DNA of 64,000 nucleotides from Euryodendron excelsum (taxonomy: Eukaryota; Streptophyta; Magnoliopsida; Ericales; Pentaphylacaceae), in the NCBI GenBank assembly GCA_033060915.1, contig CM065390.1, forward strand, positions 21,092,501-21,156,500, given 5' to 3'. Shown here in pieces: positions 13,801 through 25,388 of this stretch. Below the pieces are notes generated by a model. It was not told the DNA's origin. It was given only the letters and a program-made list of their open reading frames with translations, and did not search any database. A program made the translations under genes and the position numbers. Every line of letters begins with the position of its first letter. Positions within the stretch are counted from its first letter, which is position 1.

Positions 13801-15436
13801 TAATGAAATTTTTACCTTTACCCGAAAAGATATCACTAAAACAAATACTAATACATATATGTAAATACGTGGAAGGTAAAGCAAATAATCTAAGAGAGTT
13901 AAATTCAAAAGATAAAGAGTTGGATGATCAATGACAAAGGTTGGAATGAGTAAAAAAAAAATCATGTAAGAAACTTTTTGGAAGGGGACAAGGCAAAATC
14001 CTTTGCATTTGAAGAGGGCAAATATATCATTTTTTATCACAAATACTCAGAAATATGTAGGACCTAAGCAAAATTTTCTGAACTTTGAAGTGGCAAGGTA
14101 ATATTGTTTAAATTTTAGGGGTGGCCAATGTATTATTTCTCCCCCTAAATACCCAAAATACATGGTCGATCATAGCAATTTCAAATTTAGGGGGGGCTGT
14201 GGGCACCGCCCGCCCTCCACGTGTGTCCGTCGGTGCATCCAATCAAATCTGAAATTCTTTCATCACAAGGCTAGTACCATTTTACAGCAACTGTGTATAA
14301 TTGAAGGAAACTTTAAAAGCACAAGAAGAGGAACTCCAAATGTGATAATGTAGTTAAAGAGGTAAGGCCTAAAGTTAGATTGGAAAACTTGAGGAAGATT
14401 GGGCAAAGAAACACAAAGGGGGAGGGGAAGTGGGTGTGAATGCAAAAGCTTAGAAGAATGACAGAACAGCAGCCCCTAAATCAAACTAACAAATGTCGAT
14501 CAGATTGAGAAATTTCCTTGTGAAAATTAACAAAAATTACAAAATATTAAACCATGCAAGAAACATACACTTCAAAACATCTTCAATCTATGCACACACA
14601 CTAAATTTCCTAATTAGTGCAACCTATTTTCTCTAATTTTTCAATTTTCAGGCTTTATCATTGATAATCCCAGCTTCTTTCTAGAAATTTCAGCCAAATA
14701 AACTTATAATATCAACATGGATGAATTTCTGAATTTTACTCAAAATTTCCCTTAATTGGCTGAACTGCTTAAACAAATGGGGAAAAAAAAAAATTTCCCT
14801 TCGAACTTATCCATAGTTCCATTTGAGCACACTAAAAGTCAAAATATAGTGCCTTAAAGCAACTTATAGCACCAAACCTCTTAACAAACACGCCTTTAAA
14901 CAAATTTATGAACCAAGAAGGTAAGAACCACAACTTCGAAGTGCATGATAAGGTGGGATTCATACCAGATAGGGTTTGCCCTCCACAGTGCGCTTAATCA
15001 AAATTTCATCAAATGGGATTCCCAAGACCTCATGCACAATTGCATACTGAAGCAACCTGCTCACGAGTGCACGTTTTTGATCTTCCAATTTCACATATCT
15101 AATCAAGTGGCAAATTATCATTTTCACGCTTATACAACAATCTACAACAAACTAATTTCAACTACCCACAAAAAGATTGGAATACTTCTTGAGATTTTTT
15201 GATGTATCATCAAAAGGGTAACGCAGGGACAACTTAACATATATGCATATGAAGATATTTTTTAATATACATATATATATATATATACGTATTTTTGTGT
15301 GTATAGAAGCTGACCTGGTGATGGAAGGGTGCTCGTGTTGAGGAAGAAAAGACATGGTATAAGAGAACTGGTGGGGAGAAGGATTCCACTGAGATATGTC
15401 AACTACCCACCTCTGGACGCCCTTTTGTAATTCCAT
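10567..15436 (-). CDS. 4'-phosphopantetheinyl transferase (Sfp-type), 5 exons
   Basis: The coding sequence joins complement 15315-15436, 14966-15098, 12524-12768, 11921-12092 and 10567-10803: 909 nt, 302 residues, every junction GT..AG and in frame. The family moves the phosphopantetheine arm of CoA onto a serine of acyl carrier protein. Visible signatures are FNFNASHHG (about residues 97-105), VGLDIV (118-123, metal-binding Asp121) and WCLKEAFVK (169-177, Glu173 and Lys177), in the order expected for Sfp/AASDHPPT-type enzymes. The protein resembles Arabidopsis At2g02770/At3g11470, the latter known to me as a mitochondrial PPTase that activates mitochondrial ACP. The start at 15436 was chosen because conserved sequence begins at once (KGVQRWVVDI). 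An in-frame ATG at 15478 would add 14 basic residues. No disabling mutation is seen. Compartment is inferred, not shown. Confidence 0.92.
10804..11920 (-). other. PPTase intron 4
   Basis: 1117-bp intron in AT-rich sequence. Reading frames on the minus strand at 11222-11416 and 11447-11740 have no recognised domain and are not needed for the protein. No repeat is evident. Confidence 0.6.
11921..12092 (-). CDS. PPTase exon 4 (residues 167-224)
   Basis: Acceptor ..tatgcag|GTATTGG and donor ..CATATG|gttagt. It opens with the WCLKEAFVK signature that supplies the third metal ligand. Confidence 0.9.
12524..12768 (-). CDS. PPTase exon 3 (residues 86-167)
   Basis: Acceptor ..ttatag|GCAGGTTA. A second AG four bases on would break the frame. 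Donor ..CACAG|gtacat. It carries the SHHG and VGLDIV motifs, so most of the Mg2+/CoA site is here. Confidence 0.9.
13020..13400 (+). repeat. Purine-rich low-complexity tract in PPTase intron 2
   Basis: About 380 bp made almost wholly of A and G on the plus strand (imperfect GA, GAA and AGAG units), pyrimidine-rich in the transcript. It explains the spurious Ser/Leu/Phe-rich frames seen on the minus strand here. Confidence 0.7.
13418..14236. mobile_element. Non-autonomous DNA element in PPTase intron 2 (819 bp)
   Basis: A perfect 9-bp direct repeat, ATCCAATCA, at 13409-13417 and 14237-14245 brackets a segment that begins GTGGTGGACCCAGG and ends TCCGTCGGTGC. The two ends are only loosely inverted. 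A duplication of 8-9 bp fits hAT or Mutator-like elements, with 9 bp favouring Mutator. There is no transposase. A poorly structured frame on the minus strand (13741-14040) is not a convincing gene. Confidence 0.6.
14966..15098 (-). CDS. PPTase exon 2 (residues 41-85)
   Basis: Acceptor ..gattag|ATATGTG and donor ..TATCTG|gtatga. It encodes KRALVSRLLQYAIVHEVLG and then the KRTVEGKPYL segment, where the family has its conserved (G)KP(Y/F) substrate-side motif. Confidence 0.88.
15264..15290. repeat. AT microsatellite in PPTase intron 1
   Basis: An (AT)n run in the short first intron (15099-15314). Confidence 0.7.
15315..15436 (-). CDS. PPTase exon 1 (residues 1-41)
   Basis: Starts MELQKGVQRWVVDISQWNP and ends ATCACCAG before gtcagc. 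The split codon AG|A (Arg41) is completed by exon 2. The N-terminal WVVDIS strand is typical of eukaryotic Sfp-type enzymes. Confidence 0.88.
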
Positions 15437-15483
15437 TTTGTAACAGTCGCGAGCTTTCTTTGCTTCCGATCGTTGCATATATG

Positions 15484-15503
15484 CATGTGTGTGTATATAT
15501 ACA
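15484..15503 (-). promoter_or_regulatory. TATA-like box for the PPTase gene
   Basis: On the minus strand, TATATATACACACACA lies about 50-65 bp upstream of ATG 15436. A start site about 30 bp downstream of it would make 15436 rather than 15478 the first ATG in the mRNA. This is positional evidence only, and the sequence is also simple-repeat-like. Confidence 0.35.
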
Positions 15504-16919
15504 TATATCACTGAGGTTGATTCTTGTTGCCTATGTTGCCGCTCGCTTCCACTCTGCTACCCGCCAAAAGTCGTCCAATGGGCACTGTAGAGGCCGGGCT
15601 AGTGGTTGAGTTTGGGTTTTCACTTGGGCTACTGTTTAGATCTGCCCTTGAAGTGGCCCAAATGTGTTAATCCCATAGCCGTCGGTTCCAATCCTAAAAA
15701 ATTATTCAATATTCCTGAAGCACTAGTTGTCCCTACTCCACCACTCTCATAGTGGTGGCCCTTTGTTAGGTGGGGTATTTCTTGTTAGGTGAGTTCAAAT
15801 ATTTCACTTAATTAGTGGGGGAATCCACTCATGTTAGTGATGCAGCACTGGTGAATGGTGGAGCATTGAATAATTTCTCCGCAATCCAGTGCACAAATTG
15901 CACATATAAAAGGAACAATTGTCATAAAAGGAAAATTCTATTGAACTTTTGTACAAAAAATTGCATATGGGAGTGAATTTTTTTATATTTAAATTACAAG
16001 CCAAAACAGTGGGTGTTTTGGTTTGAAATGAAAGGATGATATACAACCACATCATTCTTCTTTGAGATGTGCTAGAAAAATTGTTCTTAACTTTTGTTTC
16101 TTTGTAGTCTATGATATACTTTAAAAAAATTTAAATTATTTTTTATTAGATTTTTTAAAAATAAAATAATATGAAGTTGCTAAAAAAATTTAAAAAAATT
16201 TAAGAATATTTTCCTACTAATATTAGCACAATTAGGAATTTTGCATTGGATTCAGTCTGGCTACTAAAGTAAGACAACTCAATCACTATTAATTCAATTT
16301 CATGCTTAAAATTTTAAAATATGTACCAATCATTCTTATATTGAGAAACAAATACATATTGCGATTTATTTTTTAAGTCATTTTTTAAGAGGTAATTGAT
16401 AGGCAATAACAATATTAATAATTTTGATACATTTGTTCTTCCTCTCACAAAAATTTAAAATCATTTCTATTTTTTATTGAAGAATTTATGTAAAGAGCAT
16501 AATTGACAGAAATTTAAAAAACTTATCATATAAACTAAGTGACAAAATAGAATGAAATTTAAAGTAAAAATAATAAGTTTGAAACAACCAATAGGATCAA
16601 GACGTGTATTTTTATATTTTACTAATTAAAAAATATAAAAAAATTGGATTAGAACTATCAAATTCAATGGCCTTCTAACGTATTATTATAATATGTTTAA
16701 TAGATTTGCCTTACTATAAAAATTATAGATTTTGTCAATATATTTAATTTTATTTATGTTTTAGCTCCAAAAATCATTTTAAATTGGGTCACATTACACT
16801 TCTAAACCTCAAAGGAGTCAGCCTTACTTTTGACTCTTGATTAATCTCCATAAATATTATTTTAATATTTTTATTACCATAAAGCTATTGCAGATCTTAC
16901 TTGAATAATTTTAAAGTCA
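15504..16919. other. Intergenic DNA
   Basis: The part nearest the PPTase gene is relatively GC-rich, then the sequence becomes very AT-rich (about 16050-16900). No gene or bounded repeat was found. Confidence 0.45.
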
Positions 16920-18128
16920 GCAAAATATTATAGGGTATTAGGAAGTGAGTGTCATATTGTGCAAAATAACCCAAGAGAGTTTCAAATAGAGTCTATAAAA
17001 TACAACTTGAGAGAGTGCGATTTTATGTAAAATTATTTTCTATGAAAAGAAACTCAAGACAGTTAGAATTTTGAGAACCATTTTAGAGAGAAAACTCAAG
17101 AGAGATAGGGTTTTGAAATATTTTTTAAAGAGAGAAAATTTTTAACATTTTCTTTGTGCGTTAATTAAAAAAAACATGGTTTTTGGGGGAGAGATAAAAT
17201 CTCGCCAATCCTGCCAATTCTTGGTCATTGAGTTTCATGGCAATTTGGAATAGTAGGTTCTATTCCAGCTGAATGCACACCAATGGGACCTTATTCGTAA
17301 ATCCTCATTTACATGATTTGCATTTATACATTTAAACTTGCTAATCATATGGGTTGTGAAAAAATTATTTTAGTTTGCAATATTTTTTAAATTTTGAATG
17401 ACTATCATTCGTTTTGAATATTTTGCATGCCAGTATATGTTTGGATAGTTATTATTCTTCTTAATTTTGATGGATTAATGTTTTAAATGGTTGAATGCAC
17501 TTTTTATGTTTCTGTCCATACTTCTTGCTTAGTTGCTATCTGATTGCTTGCTGATTGGTTGTTCACTGCTTGCTTAATTATTGATTGGTTGATGATTGCT
17601 TGCTGTGATGCAGTTTTACTTGGATATTTGCTGCACTTTCAATCCTTATAATTCTACCTTAACATTTTTTCAAATTGTACCTATCATAAGTCTTTCATAA
17701 ATTCTTTTTGATAAATTAATAAAAAGAGGGAGAACTTGTAGAATGATTATATGCTGAATAAGGAGAAATCCTCTATTAAGGGAAAAAGATAATCTTTATA
17801 AAAATAAGGGAGAAATATTTTTTATGTCCTTCATAAGGGGAAAAATATTTTTTTTTGGAGAAAATCTGAAATATGCATGAATGTTTTTTTTATTCTAAAT
17901 TTGCATTCTATTTTTTTTTTTTATCCTTTTTGACTGATTGACAAAAGAGGGAGAGATACTCTATGAAAAATATATGAACACAAGGGAGAAATATTATGTG
18001 TAAAGAATATCCTTATAGTAAGGGGGAGCCTTATAAGAAACATGTTATTTAAATTCTTTAATTTTATTAATTCTTATACTTCACTTATTTTGAACTTAAT
18101 TGCATATATTTTTAAGATTTTGTCATCA

Positions 18129-18144
18129 TAAAAAAGGGAGAGAT
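18129..18144 (+). other. Polypurine tract of the SIRE fragment
   Basis: AAAAAAGGGAGAGAT directly precedes the LTR start TGTTGATT, the place where plus-strand DNA synthesis is primed. Confidence 0.6.
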
Positions 18145-21100
18145 TGTTGATTTAAGGTTGATCCCCATATTGATTTTAATGATAATAAAACCATGTGATT
18201 GTTATCTAATGATTTCAATTGAGTGTGCATGCTATATTATAATAATTTGATAACAAGGAAATGATTGAGCTTATTAGTATCCAACAACAATATTACTTAG
18301 GTAATCTTATTCTTAAAAATATAAAAGATGCTAAAGAAAGTTCAACAACTATTAAAAAGAAAGATGCAAGTGACTGAAGTTCTTATGAAGATTTAAGAAA
18401 TTATTCAAAGAATCAATTCTTGAAGACTAAAGTACAAACATGAATGCTGACATCATGAACTATGAAGATCTTATTAGAACCTCATAAGAGTGTCGACACC
18501 ATGAAGGGCACATGTGAAGTTTCAAGAAGAACAAGTCAAATCTATTAGTGCCAGAACTTCAATCAGATTGATGACACCTGTAGAAGAAGAAATTAGATTT
18601 GGATATGGATAAGGTTGACAATATTCATGGCCAACTCATTCACAATGAAGACCCTTGATCCTCATGTTTATATCTATCTATTAAAGGAGCATGAAGGTTA
18701 AACATGCTGTCTTGGAAGTATTGTGAAGGAAGCTCAAAAGAGAAGTCTATGGAGATTGACGACAATACATTAGATTGGTGACACCTAATGGTCTGACTAA
18801 CCGAAAGACTTCATTAGTGAACATGCTGTCTTCAAAGCAATTATAAAGGAAGAAAAGTTTATCGAGATTGATGACAATACAGAAGATTGGTGACACCTAA
18901 TGATTTGACAAAGTGAAAAGACTTGACAAAGTGAAAAGACTTTACAAGCACATATAGATTGTTGACTTCTAATGGCTTGATGAACAAAGACCTACCAAAG
19001 GTTAAAAATGCGTAAGTAGTTTAGAAAACTACCAAAAAGATCAGTAGAGCGCAGACTTATTCTCAACATCAAAGACTGATTTACAAAAGGCATAAAAGGC
19101 GGCTTATGGAGAGCAACAACAACTTTAGTAAGAAACCTGATTGCTGACAATCTTATTGAAGAGCAATGTCAAAAGAAATGGCAAGTCAGGATTGGCGACA
19201 CTAGAAAAACAATTGTTGACAATATCATTGAAGTGCCACAACCAAAGAAAGGAGGAAGCCAGATTGGCAGCACAATCAGAGATTGCTGGCAATCTCGGGT
19301 GACAACGGGAATTCTCTCCAACGATCAGATTTTTGAATCAGTCTTAGCTGCCCGCGCTGTCAGTGCCCTTCTAATGGCTTTAACGGCTAGTTTATGTGGA
19401 AGGCTATATATATGAGGGTTCAAACTCATATATGGGTCAGAGGGAAGGATCTAAAAGTGCCAAAATCTAAAAGCCTTAAATATTCCTTACTAATCTGCAA
19501 TTGCTACAGTCGGAGATGAAACATTGAACTTGAATCTACATTATTTCACTTCTAAGAGTGATATCCAGTATATAACCTTTATCTATTTTACTTGGATTGG
19601 TTTGTAAACCTAAGAGTTTGAGTGTTATTGAGAAAAACACTTATGAGCTTGAGTGTAGCTTAGGTAATACACTTGTAAGATTGAGTGATCTTGGACAACA
19701 TCATTTGGAATTGAGAGTTTGGTGTAAACTTTTGTGTAAGAGTGAGATAGATACTTGGAGCAAAACCAGCAGTTGTGTAAGGGGCTTCCCGTAGTTGAAT
19801 ATCTTTGAGAGGATCGAGAAAGAGAGGACGTATGCAAGATTGGTCGAACCTCTGTAAAATCTATGTGTCTCTCATTCTTTATTTTTTGCTCTATTTTCAT
19901 TCACTGCATATTTATAAGTTGTAAAACCCTAACTTGGTTTGCATCATGCTTAACTTAATAGCATGTTTATGGTGTATGATTATCCTTAATCAAGGTACTT
20001 GTTTAGCATGGTTTAATGAGGGCTTGTATTGGGGGGATTATTATATTTTTTAACACAATTAATTAGCTTAATTCACGATTAGTTAGCTTAATTAATCTCT
20101 ATGCTTAGTTTATGTTAATGATGATTAACTATTATAAGTGTGATCAATTATGATAATCATGTGGATTGGGGGTGGATTAGTGAATTAAGGAGGTGCTAGG
20201 TGGGGGGTTAACCCTAAGTCACCTAGGTATGTGCTTCACTTAAGTGAGGTGTGTGCTTGTTGCTACCAAGTGTGTGTGTGTGACATATGGAATGATAGAT
20301 ATATTTTGTATCTATAATTGTCTTCAAGACAAGAAGAGGAGAGAGAAGAGACGAGCTTGTGTAGTAAAATTGTTTGGCAAGAAAGAAAGTGAGAGAAAAA
20401 GAGAGAAAAAGAAGATAAGAAGAAGGGAATTGAAGGAGGAAGTTGTGTGCCCTTGATTTGAGGTGAGGAATCTTAAGTCTATGCTTGTTTCATTGTATTT
20501 TTATTAATTGTTATATGCTAGCATACTTTTGCATGCCATGGAAGTGAGGTTAAGGTGAAGCAGGAAAGGGTGATTAGAAGTTTCAAGTGGAAGCCTTGAA
20601 TCTTACATATTATTGAGTTTTGAAACATTAAAAACGTGTTTGAGACCTTAGGAATTCATTATGAAACTTTGGAATACTTATTGTTGTGTTTGGGTTGGTT
20701 AGGAAGCTTGAAGACATGTTTTAAGAAGTTATATTTTCGAGCAAAGGTAGGGGAAGTCGACCCTTGACCTTAACGAGTCGATACATCCAACATTTTTCTT
20801 CAAACATTTGTTCTTTATCCCCAGGTGTTGACACCTGGAGCAGAGGAGTCGATACATTGACCAAAATTTCACTCACTGTCCAAAGGTGTCGACATATGTG
20901 ACTGAGGGGTCAACACCTGTGGCTGACAGCTTTGACACTCTTTAATAAAATAGTCATAACTCTCTCTAGGGAACTCGAAATGGCGCACCGTTTAAAACCT
21001 TAAAAACTAGACTCATGGGGCTTTCTATTGATATAAAGTGGGCACTCTAATTACTTGTAAATTGAGAGTTATGGTAGTTTAAAGTTGACCTTACATTGCA

Positions 21101-22248
21101 TTGGGGAGGGGTTTAATATCTCATTGAGTTCTAATGCATTATTGGTGTTCCAAATTACATGTTCAATGTGTATAAGTTATAGTTATGCATTGGTTATGAA
21201 TTATAACATCTATTTCATCCAGTTTGATGTGATGGTGTTTGATAGGTTCAAAAGCAGATCAAAACACTCTGGTTCAACCAAAAGAGTGACTCGATGGTGT
21301 GTATAAGATGGGATTAGGTGGGAATTAAATATATTCTTTCTCACATGGACTTGAATATCTTATTATCTATATTGGTGGTGATTGCTTGATTATGAGGTGA
21401 TAATTGCATACAATTCACACATTGTGTGTATACTTTGTATTGTACAGAGGAGGTTTAGCCGAGTGAGAGCTAACCTAAGGTTCAGCTGATTGGGGGCTAA
21501 CCTGAAGGGTGTTGAAAAATAGATATCCTACGATAACAAGCTATTGATATATTGGGTCAATATTATTATAAATAGCGAACATATTTGTGGTGTATCATAC
21601 ATTGCATCACATGAGGAGATATTATATTTCAGTGGTGGTTTATCTATTGGTGGATTATTTATTTAATATCTGTCATTTAATCATTATGAGTTTGAGTATC
21701 TTTATGAGCACGTTGATACATAGCTCACACCCACCATGTTAGTTTACAGGAAAATAGGAGATGTTTAGTCCATTGTTGGTGTTGGTGTTGATATTGGTGT
21801 TGAGTTGGGGAGATTCAAGCAGCTTTTTAGTTGAGTTATTAGTCATGTACATTGTTGTATATTGTATTAAAGTCTTGTTGGAGTTTGTTTATTTTGTGAT
21901 TTTGTAATATTCATAATTATGCATTTAGAGTTCTTTTAATAATGTATGTTGGAGGATTATGAGATGGTTTTTATTTATTCCATATAATGTTATTTATTCT
22001 TTTAAATTTTTTATCTTTAGGATTATGTTGAGGTTTCGCTTACAGGTAGGTAACCTGTGCGATTATGTTCGTTCTAAGACGGCGTTAATGACGCTTGATT
22101 AGGAGCGGACATGACATAAGCTGCCTGCATATATATCTTGTATTGTGTTGATTGTTCCATTAGTGTGTTTTGTTAATCTGTGATTATTGATTAAAGTTCT
22201 AAAAACCCAATTCATCCCCTGCTTTTGGTTAGCTATTTCGGGCCAACA
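18145..22248 (+). repeat. SIRE-type 3' LTR, interrupted (about 1.9 kb without insert)
   Basis: The left arm, 18145-19919, has a TATA-like GGCTATATATATGAG near 19400. The right arm, 22117-22248, ends GGGCCAACA. Removing the solo LTR at 19920-22116 and one TAAG copy rejoins the arms. Confidence 0.55.
19920..22116 (+). mobile_element. Solo LTR nested in the SIRE LTR (2197 bp, gypsy-like)
   Basis: It begins TGTAAAACCCTAACTTGG and ends AGCGGACATGACA. The flanks are TAAGT (19915-19919) and TAAGC (22117-22121), a 5-bp target duplication with one difference. The interior has the pattern of Tekay/Del-type LTRs (gtcgacacctg-type repeats near 20750-20930). A GA-rich run is at 20335-20440. No internal region or second LTR is present. 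Confidence 0.55.
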
Positions 22249-23676
22249 TGAAGGATTTTGGATTTGCAAAAATGGAAATCAAGTTTTAAGGAAACTTGGT
22301 TTTCTCTTGTAAATGAACTTTGAAGATATTATATCTAATGATACAACTCTTTCTTCTTAGAAAGATGTGCACAACAGATTTTGTTAAAGGAAAGATTTGT
22401 GTCAGCAATCAAGAATATTTTAGAGAGATATATTGAAGACTTCTAGAAGATTGACTAAAACTTGATTGGAGATTTACTTGAAGATTGATTAAAGATTAAT
22501 TGAAGATAAAAGGAAAGATACAAGATTTGATTAGGTCAAGACTTCTTCAAAAACTAACAATATAATAAAAAAAAGATACATATTGTCAAAGCAAGAAAAC
22601 TCAATGCGTTGAATATTTTAGGTATGGAAGCTTTTCAATTCAAGAAACAAATCTAGATTTGAGGAGCATATGAAGATTGTGTTTATCAAATAAATAAGAT
22701 TGCTGGATTTTTGAGTATGAAAGTTTTTCAAATTCAAGAAACAAATCAGCAAAGATTGAGGAGCTTGAGATCAAGGTATTTTCAATAACAATATATTGAG
22801 GAATATCTCATCTAACGGCTAGAAGAGAAAGACATGGATAGAGTCTTATATATACACACATGGCTGCAAAGGAAGAATAACAATTCATTCTCTAAAAGTG
22901 AAATTCTCATCCTGCAAAATTTTCGAGCCTTTATAGAGTTCATTCTTGTAACCCTTGTATTTCATCGGCATATTTATTTTGTGAGAGAAATTTTTTGTAC
23001 TTAAAAGTGTTTGTACTCTTGATCTTTCTTCTTGTAAGAGAGAAACTAGCTAGGGAATATAGCTAGGGGTTTAGGCTTGAATAGTGCCTAGGTTCAACTA
23101 GTTAGAGTATTTATTGACTTGTGAATGAAGGACTAGCGCATGAGAAAGGCTAGTGTATTGTATTAATGTTTGGATATAGTGGAGAGAAAATCTTAAGGAA
23201 GGAGTCTTGGAAAATGGAGGTAGGTCTGGGGACCGAACCATGATAAATTCTTTACGTTGTATTCTTTTATTTCTATCTCCTCTTTTATTATGCTTTAGAT
23301 TATTTAAGCTTGATTGTCATACTTTATTTGTAAGGTTGATCTATATTTGCTCTCATATTGCATGAGTTTAGTTGATATTAAAGCATTATGAAAAAATTTG
23401 AATATCTTGTCTTGAGAATTTTCTCAAGAAATTGAGTCTGGGTTTGATCATATAACAAGTTGTTGAAATAGCTGTTTCAAGTTTATAAGATTGCTCATTT
23501 AAAGGATTGAGTCTGTTCATGTCTTTGTTTGTGAAAACTTCTCTCTGAAGTTTTTCAGACTTCTCATTTCTGTTGTGAGTTTGCTCATTTTACTAAATAA
23601 TCTAAAATTGCTTATAGTTGGTTAATCTTTAGATAAACTCGATTCACAATTCTCTTGGGTTGCTTTTTAGGTAACA
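22249..23676 (+). repeat. Second, divergent SIRE-like LTR fragment
   Basis: It starts abruptly after the previous LTR and lacks a TG start. It contains a TATA-like CTTATATATACACAC near 22850 and ends ATTCTCTTGGGTTGC..GGTAACA, similar in style to the other SIRE LTR end at 22248. The first element may have inserted into this LTR, but I could not find the matching left arm. Confidence 0.4.
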
Positions 23677-24639
23677 TTTTTCTATTAATTGGCCAAGATT
23701 GAGGAAAGAATACGTCTAATTGAAATTAAATATACATAGTAAACTAACAAATTAATGTACATTTATCTTGTGCAAAGTCGGGTTTCAAAAAAAATTTTCA
23801 AGCCCACCCTTTAACATAATCGGGCGTAAAAAAGTTTTCAAGCCCTATAAATAACGGGCAGGCCTAGTGATCCATTAGGCCCATGGCCCCCTGTACTCGC
23901 AGTTCTATGCATCTCTGATCAAATGATCCTAAACAAACCTGATTCTACAAATCAATCTAATACAACCAAACCTTATAGAATCTGTACCAACCGATGAATT
24001 TGTAGGGCTTGAAAACCTCTATAGTGCTATTACTTAGGTAAAGGAAAAAAGTCTAGTAGTTAGGTACTATGAAATTTTTCGGTACTCATGCATATTATAT
24101 TTTGTCATGTGTTATTTACTGCATTAAAAATCTCTTTATTAATTATAAATTCATGTTAATGATGACTGATGTAATAAAACACCACATATCCTAATTTAAT
24201 AGAGATAAGTATGGAGCAGTTGGTACTACCTAATGACTGAACTTTTTTCCTTTAGAAGGAATGACCATTTGCACAAATTTTTGTGCCACACCCAATGTTA
24301 GCCTAGCCAAACTCTAAGATGGGTCAGTATTGCACATCTTCTTTTCTTTTTCTTTTCTTCTCTTTTGACATTGTTTCTGTTTTATGTGTTCTTCTTCTTT
24401 TCCTTCTTTTCATGCTACCAGTCGTTTTTGCAACTCGAGTTTTGCACATCGCATGACTTTCATCAAAAGTCTCTTCGTCACCTATGCAATATTGTGTTGG
24501 ACGATTCAAGACATGTTTTTCATTAGTGCCCTGCCTAGGCATTTCTAAAATCAACTATGGGGCAAGTTTTTCCATCTTCAATGTTAAACTTTCTTGTGTT
24601 TTTTCAACATACTATGCAATAGTATCCCATTCAGGTTGC
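23677..24639. other. Intergenic DNA
   Basis: AT-rich with no supported gene. A CT/TTC-rich run near 24340-24415 accounts for the Lys/Arg-rich frame on the minus strand. Confidence 0.4.
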
Positions 24640-25388
24640 AATATTATCCCATTCTTGCTTCCTTGGACTATTTGGAGGTGTTGAAATGACTTTTTATTCA
24701 ACAAGGAGGCTCTCCATCGTCCTACTATTAGTATTTCTATTAAAGCCCTAGCTAACAGTTTCAGGACCACATTGTCGAAGCAAGTCATACATGCTAAGCA
24801 CAATCTCATTACTATACGATGGGAACCTCCTATACAACCGCTGCATAAGCTTAACATTGATGGTACCTCTAGAAACAACCCTAGTTAGGCTGGCATAGGG
24901 GGTTGTTTGCAATTCTGATGGTCTTATTTTGGCTGCTTTTGCAAAGTCTATTGGTCACAACTCTAACATAGTGGCAGAACTGTGGGCTCCCTAATAAGGC
25001 ATTCGTCTTACTCTAGCTAGAGGTATTACAGATCTTCTCATTGAGACTAACTCATTTATTGTCTATTCAATCATTTGAAAGAAAAAAAGCCGTCTCGACT
25101 TTACTCGCCCTTCTACTTCAAGAGTGTTTGGAGCTGATCTCTCAATTCCTACATCTTCAGATTAAGACTTGTCATGGTGAGGCTAATGGGGTTGTGGATG
25201 TCCTAGCCACTTTCGCTGCTAATAATCTTTATCTTTTTGAAGTTTATGATAGTCTCTCTGATGATATAACTTGTTTTTGCTAAGAATGATGTATTGTGAG
25301 TTTCAGCTACTTTTTTTGTAACTAATCTGCACTCTCATGTACTTTCTTCCATTTTAATATAATTTCAATTTCTTGTTATAAAAAAAAT
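24640..25388 (+). pseudogene. LINE (L1-type) 3' end: zinc-finger and RNase H-like relic
   Basis: The frame pieces run in the order seen at the C-terminus of plant LINE ORF2: PWTIWRC.NDFLFNKEAL, then KLNIDGTSRNNP, then VCNSDGLILAAFAKS and VAELWAP, and last CHGEANGVVDVLATFAANN, the RVT_3-type RNase H fold. It is broken by stops (for example in WRC.ND and twice after ELWAP) and by at least two frameshifts. An A-rich end (about 25376-25388) follows the stop, as expected for a 5'-truncated LINE insertion. The left limit is approximate. Confidence 0.7.

Larger units (their letters stand above)
16920..22248 (+). mobile_element. SIRE/Maximus-type copia fragment: 3' internal region plus 3' LTR
   Basis: No coding sequence survives. 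The 3' internal region carries several PPT-like purine runs (near 17186, 17717, 17944, 18018 and 18130), the repeated AAAAGGGAGAG style typical of SIRE/Maximus elements. An LTR starts TGTTGATTTAAGGTTGATC at 18145, and an LTR-like end (CCCAATTCATCCCC..GGGCCAACA) lies at 22248. A solo LTR is inserted inside it. The left limit is approximate and the 5' half is missing. Confidence 0.55.
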
